From NCBI GenBank assembly GCA_050290785.1, contig JBNKIR010000001.1, positions 62,001-126,000 of the forward strand: 64,000 bases of DNA, in the 5' to 3' direction. The notes beneath the pieces were generated by a model. It worked only from the letters and a program-made list of their open reading frames with translations. It had not been told where the DNA came from and ran no database searches. Numbering within the stretch: position 1 is the stretch's first letter; every line of letters begins with the position of its first letter. The position numbers and the translations under genes are program-made. This document shows positions 17,915 to 26,277 of this stretch, piece after piece. This DNA is from JAAGZL01 sp050290785 (GTDB taxonomy: Bacteria; Pseudomonadota; Gammaproteobacteria; Chromatiales; Chromatiaceae).

Positions 17915-18544
17915 TTACTTGAAGCTTCCGTAATAGTTCACCAGTGCCTCAACATCCTCAGCATGAACCTTTTCCAGACGGCGTTGCATCTTTTTTGGTA
18001 TCGGGCGCTTACCGGACATGAACGCCTTGATTGCTTGTCTTAGGTAGGGCATCCACTGACCGGCTGGCATGCCTGCATCGTCCTCGGCCAGGGTTCCTCC
18101 CTCGGAATGGCACTTCTCACAGTATTTGTCATGTATCTCTTTGCCTTTTTGGGCCAGTGCCGGGTCGAATGTTTGGTCGGCGCGTATAAATCTCTGCTGC
18201 GAGAAGTAGTCTGCAATGGCCTTGATTTCCTCATCGTTTAGCTTCTTTACGATCTTACACATATCGCTTTTCTCGCCCTTTTTTTCGCCAGCACGATATT
18301 CTGTTTCCGGGCAATCACGCTTGCCGTCCCGATAATATCCTAGGTTATTTTCCAGAAACTCGACGGAATTGCCGCCAATGATAGGTATGTCAGACTCCTT
18401 ACTTGCCCCTGCCTTGCCATGACAGTCGCCACATACGGATACTAATTTCTCAACATCTGCGGCTTGAGCAGCAGCGATTAACAGATATCCAGCAACAATT
18501 AGCCCTATCCTGAATACGTTAGTGCGATATGGATTTGATTTCAT
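17915..18544 (-). CDS. diheme cytochrome c, resembling the cytochrome subunit of flavocytochrome c sulfide dehydrogenase
   Basis: The start at 18544 is chosen because GAGG lies 8 nt ahead. The 209-residue protein has a Sec signal peptide ending AAAQA and two CxxCH haem sites, CGDCH and CEKCH, one in each half. The second half with HDKYCEKCHSEGG, DDAGMPAGQWMPYL and a LVNYYGSFK end is like FccA-type or c4-type cytochromes. It would carry electrons in the periplasm. The flavoprotein FccB is not in the window, so a link to sulfide oxidation is inference. Confidence 0.85.
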   Translation of the reverse strand: MKSNPYRTNVFRIGLIVAGYLLIAAAQAADVEKLVSVCGDCHGKAGASKESDIPIIGGNSVEFLENNLGYYRDGKRDCPETEYRAGEKKGEKSDMCKIVKKLNDEEIKAIADYFSQQRFIRADQTFDPALAQKGKEIHDKYCEKCHSEGGTLAEDDAGMPAGQWMPYLRQAIKAFMSGKRPIPKKMQRRLEKVHAEDVEALVNYYGSFK

Positions 18545-18607
18545 GCTATATCCTCTCATTGGCTGAGCCAACACCAGCCCAATGTATGCTGAAGAATGAT
18601 CTATCTG

Positions 18608-19429
18608 TTAAATTTCAAACTCGGCCCAGATAGGGCAGTGATCTGATGGACGGTCCATGGAACGGATGTCGTAGGCTATACCTGTGTTAATACAGCGTTC
18701 GCTGAGTCCTTTGGTCGCGAGGATCAGGTCGATACGCAGACCGCGTTTCGGTTCACTATCGAATCCCCGGGAGCGATAGTCAAACCAACTAAAGATGTTG
18801 TCCGTATCCGGATAGTGGTTGCGGAATGTGTCTTCCAGACCCCAATCCTTGAGACGCTGTATCCATGCACGCTCTTCCGGCAGAAAGCTGCACTTGCCGG
18901 TTCGCAACCAACGCCTGGCGTTGTCTTCACCTATGCCAATATCGCTGTCAACCGGTGCGATGTTCATATCACCGATGACTAACAGGGGATCATCCGGCGT
19001 GAAGTTATCCGCCAGATATTTCATCAGATCCGAATAAAATTTCTCTTTGGCGGGAAATTTCGTCGGATGGTTACGTTCGTCACCCTGTGGGAAGTAGCCA
19101 TTGATAACTGTCAGCGTTTGACCTTCATCCAGATCATAACAGGCGCTGATCAGACGGCGTTGGGCATCCTTCGGATCGAATGGAAATCCTTTTTGAATGC
19201 TGGAGGCTGGATGTTTGGATAGGAGTGCAACCCCATAGTGGGTCTTCTGGCCGAAATAGTTTGGCGTGTATCCCAGCTCTGTGACCATATCCAGAGGGAA
19301 GTCCTCATCCTGAACCTTGGTTTCCTGAATGCCTATTATGTCAGGATCATATCTCTGTTTTAGGGCCTCTAATTGATGTTGCCTAGCGCGAATTCCATTG
19401 GTATTGAAGGAAACTATCTTGATAAGCAC
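18608..19429 (-). CDS. xthA: exodeoxyribonuclease III
   Basis: The protein of 273 residues is an AP endonuclease/3'-5' exonuclease of base-excision repair. A GTG start at 19429 is chosen since AGGA precedes it by 7-8 nt and the family's N-terminus (LIKIVSFNTNGIRAR) starts there; the open frame extends 33 codons further without family sequence. Visible catalytic motifs are GIQETKVQD, the GDMNIAPVDSD segment and the final DHCPIWAEFEI with the catalytic His. Length agrees with E. coli XthA (268). It diverges from zapE. Confidence 0.96.
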   Translation of the reverse strand: MLIKIVSFNTNGIRARQHQLEALKQRYDPDIIGIQETKVQDEDFPLDMVTELGYTPNYFGQKTHYGVALLSKHPASSIQKGFPFDPKDAQRRLISACYDLDEGQTLTVINGYFPQGDERNHPTKFPAKEKFYSDLMKYLADNFTPDDPLLVIGDMNIAPVDSDIGIGEDNARRWLRTGKCSFLPEERAWIQRLKDWGLEDTFRNHYPDTDNIFSWFDYRSRGFDSEPKRGLRIDLILATKGLSERCINTGIAYDIRSMDRPSDHCPIWAEFEI

Positions 19430-19535
19430 TTTGTTTTCCTGTGGTGTTTGAACTAAGAAACTATGGTCTATAGTTGTGATTACAGGGTAAAATCCTGAAT
19501 CATTATGCAAGTACAGATGGTCATACATTCTAATA

Positions 19536-20633
19536 ATGAATCCGCTTGATTACTACCGGGTCAGGATTGCAACTGGCGAGGCACTGGCCGATGAGTACCA
19601 GGCCAATGTAGTGGAGTCATTGCAGGACCTATACGAACGTCTGATAAAGGCTGACAAGCAACAGTCATCGGGTATTTTCGGTAGGTTGCTTGGTATGAAA
19701 AATGGTGAAACAGCACTTGAAAAAGGTTTGTACATCTGGGGTGGGGTAGGTAGCGGTAAGACCTGGCTGGTGGATATCTTCTATAACCAGCTGCCGATCA
19801 AGGCGAAGATGCGTAGCCATTTTCATCACTTTATGAGAGAGACCCACGAGGCCCTGGAAAAACTTAAAGGACATAGAGATCCTCTGGATATCTATGCCGA
19901 ACATCTTTCAGAAAAGATTCGGGTACTCTGTCTCGACGAGTTTATCGTCACAGATATAACCGATGCCATGATCCTGGCTCAGCTACTCAAGGCTCTTTTC
20001 GCCCGTGGCGTAACCCTGGTTACCACATCCAACACCATGCCTGATCACCTATATGAAAATGGTCTGCAAAGAGATAATTTTCTCCCAGCCATTGAGATGT
20101 TGAAACATAATACCAAGGTGATACATCTGGATAGCGCCATTGACTATAGGTTGCGCTATCTGGAGCAGGCCAAGGTCTACCATACTCCGCTTGGACCGGA
20201 GGTGGATGATCTACTGGCAGAGGAGTTTGGGAGTCTGGCACCTGAGGATGGAAGTGAAGGAGGATCTGTCCATGTCTTCGGTCGTGATATACCGATAAAA
20301 CGAATGGCGGACGATATTATCTGGTTTGATTTCATGGCCCTGTGCGGTCCACCCAGAAGTCAGGCTGATTATCTGGAGATAGCACGTTGCTATCACACTG
20401 TAATTATCTCGGATGTCCCGATTCTGGATCCATCCTTGGATGATGCCACCAGGCGTTTTATCTATTTGATTGATGAGTTCTATGATAGAGGGGTAAAGCT
20501 GATATTAAGTGCAGCCACCTCTCCAGAATCACTATACCAGGGTAAGAGATTGGCCTTCGATTTCAAGAGAGTGAAAAGTCGTCTGCTGGAGATGCAGTCA
20601 AAGGCCTACCTTGCGTTGGAACATAGGCCATAA
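19536..20633 (+). CDS. zapE: cell division protein ZapE (AFG1-like ATPase)
   Basis: The 365-residue protein is an AFG1-like P-loop ATPase. Walker A is GGVGSGKT at residues 69-76 and Walker B is RVLCLDEF around 129-136. The family motif HFHHFMRETHEAL follows Walker A. In E. coli ZapE acts on FtsZ at the division site and is needed under low oxygen or heat; eukaryotic Lace1/Afg1 relatives act in mitochondrial protein quality control. It is divergent from xthA with a 106-nt gap holding both promoters. Confidence 0.95.
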   Translation: MNPLDYYRVRIATGEALADEYQANVVESLQDLYERLIKADKQQSSGIFGRLLGMKNGETALEKGLYIWGGVGSGKTWLVDIFYNQLPIKAKMRSHFHHFMRETHEALEKLKGHRDPLDIYAEHLSEKIRVLCLDEFIVTDITDAMILAQLLKALFARGVTLVTTSNTMPDHLYENGLQRDNFLPAIEMLKHNTKVIHLDSAIDYRLRYLEQAKVYHTPLGPEVDDLLAEEFGSLAPEDGSEGGSVHVFGRDIPIKRMADDIIWFDFMALCGPPRSQADYLEIARCYHTVIISDVPILDPSLDDATRRFIYLIDEFYDRGVKLILSAATSPESLYQGKRLAFDFKRVKSRLLEMQSKAYLALEHRP

Positions 20634-20674
20634 TACAAAGCATTTAAAGTGGTTCCTCAATAGGAGATGTTCCG

Positions 20675-21763
20675 ATGGAAGGGAATGAAAATCATATTGG
20701 ATTAAAGATCGTAAATCTTCATGAACAGATGCGCAGCGCGTGGCCGCATCTGTGTCGTATCGCCATTGCGATTTATGACGATAAGACAGACCTGTTAAAG
20801 ACATTCGTTAATAGTACGGAGGGCGGTGAAACGCTTTCCCATTACAGCGTCAAGTTGGATTCGGTAAGGTCGCTTAAGGAATTGGCTGAGACACGCAAGC
20901 CACGGATAATCAATGATCTCAAGGTGCTGTCACCATCGAACTCGCCACACACAAAATGGCTTTTAGACCAAGGGTTTAGGTCAAGTTATACAGTGCCAAT
21001 CCACGGACATGAAAGTCTTATCGGATTCCTGTTTTTTGATGCCGACAAGACGGATTACTTTGCCGATCTGATCGTTAATAACCTATCTGTCTACTCCGAA
21101 CTGATTGGGGCGTTGCTTATAAATGAGTTCGCCCCGATACACACTCTCCGTGGTATCTTGAATACGGCGAAGCATTTTACCTACCAACGTGACGAAGAGA
21201 CATCAGGACACATTCAGCGAATGTCCCACTATTCTCATCTTATAGCCATGAAACTGGCGGATCAGATGGACCTTTCAGATGATTATATCGAGTATATACT
21301 GCGTTATTCGCCGCTCCACGATATCGGTAAAATAGGAATACCGGACTATATTCTGCTAAAGGCCGGTCCTCTGACCATTGATGAATACGAGATTGCGCGG
21401 GAACATGTGCCAAGGGGACTTGAGATTATTGATGCCATAATCGACGAGTTCGATCTCGGGCATCTGGCCCATCTGGATATCCTGAGAAACATTATAAGTT
21501 GCCACCATGAGCGCTATGACGGTTCTGGCTACCCTCGAGGCCTCGTGGGTAAGGAAATACCGTTAGAGGGGCGTATTGTGGCAATTGCAGATGTCCTGGA
21601 TGCCCTTACAGCCAGGAGACAGTACAAATGGGCCTGGGAATTTGATGAATCGGTAAATTATATCTGTGACAACGCCAAGACCATGTTTGATCCGGCATGT
21701 GTGTCGGTGGTGGATAAAAACAGGGCGGAGTTTAAAGACATCCTGATGACATTCCAGGAGTAG
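20675..21763 (+). CDS. GAF-like and HD-GYP domain protein (putative cyclic-di-GMP phosphodiesterase)
   Basis: The 362-residue protein has an N-terminal GAF-like sensing region (about residues 10-150) and a C-terminal HD-GYP domain (about 165-350). The HD pair is His215-Asp216 in LHDIGKIGIPD, HHERYDGSGYP contains the GYP motif at 285-287, and VLDALTARR follows. HD-GYP enzymes degrade cyclic di-GMP, so it probably lowers this messenger in response to a cytoplasmic signal. There is no membrane segment. A good AGGAGA ribosome binding site precedes the start. It is 41 nt after zapE and may be cotranscribed. Confidence 0.92.
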   Translation: MEGNENHIGLKIVNLHEQMRSAWPHLCRIAIAIYDDKTDLLKTFVNSTEGGETLSHYSVKLDSVRSLKELAETRKPRIINDLKVLSPSNSPHTKWLLDQGFRSSYTVPIHGHESLIGFLFFDADKTDYFADLIVNNLSVYSELIGALLINEFAPIHTLRGILNTAKHFTYQRDEETSGHIQRMSHYSHLIAMKLADQMDLSDDYIEYILRYSPLHDIGKIGIPDYILLKAGPLTIDEYEIAREHVPRGLEIIDAIIDEFDLGHLAHLDILRNIISCHHERYDGSGYPRGLVGKEIPLEGRIVAIADVLDALTARRQYKWAWEFDESVNYICDNAKTMFDPACVSVVDKNRAEFKDILMTFQE

Positions 21764-21869
21764 ATAATACGCCTCACTCAACAAATTACCATGGGTTAGA
21801 TATGGTATCTGCATGGTTATTATGCAACAATCAGATAAATCTCACCGTGTTGTACTATTTTGCCAATTT

Positions 21870-21891
21870 TTGATTGACAAAAGTCAATCGA
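21870..21891. promoter_or_regulatory. inverted repeat upstream of the FadL-like gene
   Basis: TTGATTGAC and GTCAATCGA form 9-bp arms with a single mismatch around AAAA, 99 bp before the porin start. The inner 7 bp (GATTGAC/GTCAATC) are perfect. Its symmetry suggests a dimeric repressor or activator site; the outer TTGAT recalls FNR half sites, but the spacing does not match the FNR consensus. Confidence 0.45.
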
Positions 21892-21990
21892 TTCAGCAGG
21901 ATGTGTCATATACATCAATAAATATGTAGTGGGATGCAAATACAGTCATATATGTGGTGTGTCTCATAAACGTCGGAACCTGGAGGGGAT

Positions 21991-23301
21991 ATGCGAAACA
22001 AACAACATCTGGCTTTGGCTGCAGCTTTATTACTTGCCATACCTGGGGCATCCATGGCAACCAACGGGTATTTCTCTCACGGTTATGGTACCAAGAGCAA
22101 GGGTCTGGCCGGTGGCGGCGTAGCACTGCCACAGGATGCGATGGCAGCGGCGACCAATCCAGCCGGTATGGTGTGGGTCGGAGACAGGATGGATCTGGGT
22201 GCTGCGTTGTTTTCGCCGCATCGTAGTTACGATGCAGATAACACCCCTGGCGCTTCTTTGTTCCCAGTAATGGCTGGTGAATACGATAGTGACAATAACC
22301 TGTTTTTAATTCCGCATTTCGGTTGGAGCAGTATGCTGGATCAGAACAGCTCCTTCGGTATAACTGTCTACGGTAATGGTGGTATGAATACCGAGTATCC
22401 CAATGATGCATATGGTTGGGGTCCGGGACGCGGTGCATTTGCCGATGGAACTGCCGGTGTTGATCTATCTCAGATGTTTGTGAACCTTAGTTATTCCAGG
22501 AAGATAAACGACAAGGCATCCTGGGGCGCCGGTCTCATCCTTGCGGCACAGTCCTTCCAGTCCAAGGGTTTGCAGAACTTCAGTTCTTTTACTAACCATT
22601 TTGTTACTACAGGTAATGCTGCAACTAACCTGTCTGACAATGGACATGATATGTCATATGGTGCCGGTCTCAAGTTTGGTATCCAAGGTGAGGTTGCCAA
22701 TGGACTGACACTGGCTGCATCCTACCAGACCAAGACATTGATGACTGAGTTTGACGACTACAAGGATTTATTCGCCGAAGATGGTGACTTTGACATCCCT
22801 GCTACAGCTACTATTGGTCTGGCCTGGCAGCCGAACCAGCAACACGCATTCACCTTCGATATTCAGCGTATCTGGTACAGTGGCGTGGAAGCTGTATCTA
22901 ATCCAGTGAGTAATTTGTTTAGCTGTGCTCCTGGAGCTGCACAGTACTGTCTTGGTGGTGATGAAGGTGCTGGCTTTGGTTGGGATGATATGACCATATA
23001 CAAGCTGGGATGGCAGTATCAGCCGAACGATCTATGGACTGTCAGGCTTGGCTATAGCCATACAGATCAGCCTATTAATTCGGAAGATGTTGTGTTCAAT
23101 ATTCTTGCACCGGCCGTGGTAGAAGATCACTTTACCATGGGTCTGACCCGTAAAATTGGAAAGAATCACGAACTGAACTTTTCCGCTATGTATGCCCCAA
23201 AGGTATCTGTTAATGGGAATAATGCATTTACTGCATCGCAGGACGTTGAGTTGGAGATGTATGAGGTAGAGGTAGAGGTTAGTTATTCCTGGTTGTTCTA
23301 A
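21991..23301 (+). CDS. FadL/OmpP1/TodX-family outer-membrane transport protein
   Basis: The 436-residue protein has a signal peptide ending ASMA and a mature start TNGYFSHGYGTKSKGLAGGG, which is the family's NPA-region lead. DAMAAATNPAGMVWVGDR carries the diagnostic NPA motif. The remainder is beta-barrel and the C-terminus ends in SYSWLF with a terminal aromatic. FadL-like porins let long-chain fatty acids or other hydrophobic molecules diffuse across the outer membrane. A strong GGAGGGG ribosome binding site and a clean terminator suggest high single-gene expression. Confidence 0.92.
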   Translation: MRNKQHLALAAALLLAIPGASMATNGYFSHGYGTKSKGLAGGGVALPQDAMAAATNPAGMVWVGDRMDLGAALFSPHRSYDADNTPGASLFPVMAGEYDSDNNLFLIPHFGWSSMLDQNSSFGITVYGNGGMNTEYPNDAYGWGPGRGAFADGTAGVDLSQMFVNLSYSRKINDKASWGAGLILAAQSFQSKGLQNFSSFTNHFVTTGNAATNLSDNGHDMSYGAGLKFGIQGEVANGLTLAASYQTKTLMTEFDDYKDLFAEDGDFDIPATATIGLAWQPNQQHAFTFDIQRIWYSGVEAVSNPVSNLFSCAPGAAQYCLGGDEGAGFGWDDMTIYKLGWQYQPNDLWTVRLGYSHTDQPINSEDVVFNILAPAVVEDHFTMGLTRKIGKNHELNFSAMYAPKVSVNGNNAFTASQDVELEMYEVEVEVSYSWLF

Positions 23302-23316
23302 TAAATATGCAGATAT

Positions 23317-23347
23317 AAAAAAGCCCGCTAAACAGCGGGCTTTTTTT
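23317..23347. terminator. bidirectional intrinsic terminator
   Basis: AGCCCGCT (23322-23329) and AGCGGGCT (23334-23341) form a perfect 8-bp stem with an AAAC loop, flanked by an A-run on the left and a T-run on the right. It lies between the convergent FadL-like gene and mepA and can serve both. Confidence 0.93.
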
Positions 23348-23362
23348 ATGTTTATTCGAAGG

Positions 23363-24352
23363 TTAGTCAAGATAACCTGATGTAGGTGGCTCTTTCTGAT
23401 TTACCTGGTTGATCTTGGCAGCCACCTTCTTGTCCTCTTTTTCATCCTGTTTATTCAGGACTACCGTACACTCCTTCGGGAGATCGGCAAGTCTGATGTC
23501 CCGCTTGGGTGCGACCTTTTCGCCAGGTTTCGGCACATGCCGATATGGTTTGTCAGACAGCCACCAGGCCAGCTTGGCATCGCACCCTGGACCCGGTGGA
23601 GGGGCAGGCTGATTCTTGCAACTACTATCCCCTTCGGGACAGGTCAGGCGCACATGGAAATGGTAGTGATGTCCGTACCACGGCCTTAGCTTGCTCATCC
23701 AGGATGATCTGTCCTTTTGTCCTTCTGACCAATCGCACATCTGTTTCTTGATGGCCGGATGGATAAATATCCTTGCGACCTTCTTATCCATGGCGGCACG
23801 GCGCAGCAATTTTGCATGATTTGTAGTCCAGGTCTTGGGGTTGATCTCACTGCGGCTCTTTATCATGGATACGGCGCTTACGTTCTCGCGTTCCTTATTG
23901 GTAAGGGTCTTCTCGGGTGCCTGTTTGAGCCAGATATCCACGTCCAGGCCCACCTGATGGCTGGCGTGTCCACCCGGCATGGGGCCACCTCTGGGCTGGG
24001 TCAGATCTCCCACCAGCAGTCCGGTCCATCCCTCTTTTTCCTTGGAGCCCTTTGCCAGTCTCTCGATAAAATCTATCAGATCAGGGTGCCCCCAAAATCT
24101 GTTTCTGCTTAGACGCATGGTTTGCCAACCAGGACCATTTGCCGGAAGTGCCTCGGCCCCGGCCAGGCACCCCTTCGCATAACTACCAATGGCATGGGGT
24201 TGCATTGGGGCAGGATCCTTTATGCTGCTAAACAGTTTTTTCGCCGGGGTGGAGGTGTTTCTCTTTATCTCCTTGGCCTCGACCAGGCCGGAGAGATTGA
24301 ACATGATCACAAGACACAACAGGATTCTCAACGCTAACTCCTTCGTGGGCAT
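23363..24352 (-). CDS. mepA: penicillin-insensitive murein endopeptidase MepA
   Basis: The 329-residue protein has a signal peptide (residues 1-26, ending LVEA) and a LAS-type metallopeptidase domain. Zinc motifs are visible as GGHASHQVGLDVDIW (His and Asp ligands) and WYGHHYHFHVRLTCP (final HxH). RPWYGH and the SSCKNQPAPPPGPGC region match the MepA family. It cuts D-Ala-meso-diaminopimelate cross-bridges in peptidoglycan. It is about 55 residues longer than E. coli MepA because of a charged C-terminal tail rich in Lys and Glu. Confidence 0.95.
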   Translation of the reverse strand: MPTKELALRILLCLVIMFNLSGLVEAKEIKRNTSTPAKKLFSSIKDPAPMQPHAIGSYAKGCLAGAEALPANGPGWQTMRLSRNRFWGHPDLIDFIERLAKGSKEKEGWTGLLVGDLTQPRGGPMPGGHASHQVGLDVDIWLKQAPEKTLTNKERENVSAVSMIKSRSEINPKTWTTNHAKLLRRAAMDKKVARIFIHPAIKKQMCDWSEGQKDRSSWMSKLRPWYGHHYHFHVRLTCPEGDSSCKNQPAPPPGPGCDAKLAWWLSDKPYRHVPKPGEKVAPKRDIRLADLPKECTVVLNKQDEKEDKKVAAKINQVNQKEPPTSGYLD

Positions 24353-24536
24353 ATCGGCCCATGGGTATACGACATATATTGAAAAACTATAGTCAAAAAA
24401 TCTTTAAAGGGGAGAGTATATTGATCCTAAATATAAATAAATGCAACGAAAAACATAAGGATAATAAACAGTTAGACGCAGAATGTTATTATTTTATGTG
24501 CGGTTAGCACGCTTTCCTATATGGACTATTCAATGG

Positions 24537-24947
24537 TTATCCGGCCAAAATGCGTGGCCAGCGTTCATGTACGGCATCTTCCAGTTCCGGTGTGATGGTC
24601 ACTATATAGACACGCCTTTCGTTCTCTCCGTGGGCGATCAATCCCTGGATCCATTTTCCAGGGGTGATATCGAACCAGCGGCTGTGGCCCTCAATATCCC
24701 TCTCCATAAACTGGGACACCATCAGTTTGACCGGTGTGGGAAACCACCTGTCCCAGCGTCCGGCATAGATGGAATCCAGTCGTGCCCATCCCCCCAGAGG
24801 CAGATGTCCGTCCTGCTCTTTGCGACGGCCCCAGGGTAGTAGCTCAATGTTACCGGACCTCATTTTTACCGGCAGACATGATCTTGGGTTGGGAAAGTAG
24901 ATGCGAACCTCTCTACCGTCGATAGTGTAATAGACTCCACCGCACAT
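24537..24947 (-). CDS. short SRAP-like (YedK/HMCES-type) protein
   Basis: The 136-residue protein begins MCGG, which would place Cys at position 2 after Met removal, as in SRAP proteins that cross-link to abasic sites. A PVKMRSGNIELLPWGRR stretch resembles the SRAP core, and RRVYIVTITPELEDAVHERWPRIL resembles the strand and helix holding the catalytic histidine (His127 here). Glu82 in FMERD is a candidate for the second catalytic residue. The asparagine of the usual NARAET motif appears to be replaced (GWARLDS). SRAP proteins are normally about 220 residues, so this would be a reduced form. It starts 6 nt after the stop of a Y-family polymerase gene, as expected for a DNA-damage role. The assignment rests on motifs. 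Confidence 0.6.
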   Translation of the reverse strand: MCGGVYYTIDGREVRIYFPNPRSCLPVKMRSGNIELLPWGRRKEQDGHLPLGGWARLDSIYAGRWDRWFPTPVKLMVSQFMERDIEGHSRWFDITPGKWIQGLIAHGENERRVYIVTITPELEDAVHERWPRILAG

Positions 24948-24953
24948 GATGAT

Positions 24954-26192
24954 TCAGAGTATGGTCTCCCTATGCCCCGATGGCTTCCAGGCCGGTGCTA
25001 TCACGTTAGGCATACGTGAGCGCAGCAGCAGGCGTGCCGGGGCCAGGGCAAATTCACCGTAGCGTCTGTTTATGTCGTCTCTGGCCTGGTTCAGGCGCTG
25101 CAGTTGTCCTCTATCTGGTGCGAACATATCTGTCTGCATATTGCTGGGGTGGGGGTCCAGGGCAGTAACCTGGACCTGAGAAACAGGCTCACCATGCCAC
25201 TCTATGAGCATGAATCTGCGGCATATTTCCATAATATCTGGACCATGGTCCGTGGGCAGGGCAGGGCGATACTTGGCGGATATCCACCCTTCAGCGGCGC
25301 GCAACCCTATGAAGAAATGTCCTGCCAGGAAGTGGTGCCGACGCAGGCGGGCCGCTACCTTTTCGCACATATGCAGTAGAAAGGTCTGGATCAGGCTTGC
25401 GTCAGTTGTATTTGGTGGCATCACCTTACCGTGACCTATACTCTTAGGTGCTGATACAGATGTTTGGACCAGATCGGGGTCCAATCCCTGGGTCATAAGC
25501 CAGATGCGCCTGCCCAGGTTGCCAAAGCGTTTTCCCAACTCGCCTATGGGCAATCTTTTCATATCAGCGCAGGTGTGTACGCCCCTCTCGGCCAGAAACC
25601 CGCCTATGCCCCTGGATATTCCGCAGAGCTCTGTGACCGCTGCTGTGGCCAGGGTGGCACGTGATTTCCATGGCGGAATTATGGTCAGGCCATTGGGCTT
25701 GTTGAGCTTGGCGGCATATTTCGCGGTGGTTTTATCCCCACTGACCCCGATTGAGCATAGAACACCACCCGATACCTCCAATACGATCTGTTTTGCTATT
25801 CTGGCGATCTGTTCCGGTGAGCCCATCAGGCGCTGACAGTGGGTAATGTCCAGAAATGCCTCATCTACTGAAAACACCTCCACATCCGGGGTCAGCGTGG
25901 TAAGGGCATCCATGATATTGGATGATACCTCGGCATAACGTCTGGGATGAGATGGTATGCGAATAAAATCCGGACAGATGCGCTGTGCCTCACGTAGGCG
26001 CATACCTGTATGTACACCGAAGGCCCTGGCTTCATAGGAGCAGGTGATGATACAGGTACCTTGGGAGCCGTTGGTGATGCCGATTGGGCGGCCCTGCAGT
26101 TCCGGATTATCCACCTGTTCCACGCTGCAGAAAAAGGCATTCATATCCACTAATATGATGGCCCTGGGCCATGGGTTATCTGAGGAATTCAT
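24954..26192 (-). CDS. Y-family DNA polymerase (DinB/Pol IV-like)
   Basis: The 412-residue protein contains the Y-family palm motifs: the N-terminal metal site AIILVDMNAFFCSVEQ, then SYEARAFGVHTGM, and VFSVDEAFLDIT with the catalytic Asp-Glu. CSIGVSGDKTTAKYAAKLNKPNG follows, with a helix-hairpin-helix region around 180-200 and a little-finger domain to the C-terminus. It performs translesion synthesis. The start at ATG 26192 gives the standard N-terminus; a TTG at 26285 would add a 31-residue hydrophobic lead and is unlikely. A canonical C-terminal clamp-binding peptide is not obvious. It is followed by the SRAP-like gene and preceded by the BarA-like kinase gene. Confidence 0.9.
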   Translation of the reverse strand: MNSSDNPWPRAIILVDMNAFFCSVEQVDNPELQGRPIGITNGSQGTCIITCSYEARAFGVHTGMRLREAQRICPDFIRIPSHPRRYAEVSSNIMDALTTLTPDVEVFSVDEAFLDITHCQRLMGSPEQIARIAKQIVLEVSGGVLCSIGVSGDKTTAKYAAKLNKPNGLTIIPPWKSRATLATAAVTELCGISRGIGGFLAERGVHTCADMKRLPIGELGKRFGNLGRRIWLMTQGLDPDLVQTSVSAPKSIGHGKVMPPNTTDASLIQTFLLHMCEKVAARLRRHHFLAGHFFIGLRAAEGWISAKYRPALPTDHGPDIMEICRRFMLIEWHGEPVSQVQVTALDPHPSNMQTDMFAPDRGQLQRLNQARDDINRRYGEFALAPARLLLRSRMPNVIAPAWKPSGHRETIL

Positions 26193-26277
26193 AATTGCTA
26201 ACTGGATGTGTGTGACTAGGTAAATAGTATAGAACAAAAATAGAACATGCAATTTAAATTTTTTATTGATGCAATTC

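Noticed and set aside
23363..24952. Considered mepA as part of the polymerase/SRAP operon
   Set aside because: A 184-nt A+T-rich gap separates them and mepA has an unrelated cell-wall role, so a separate promoter is more likely.
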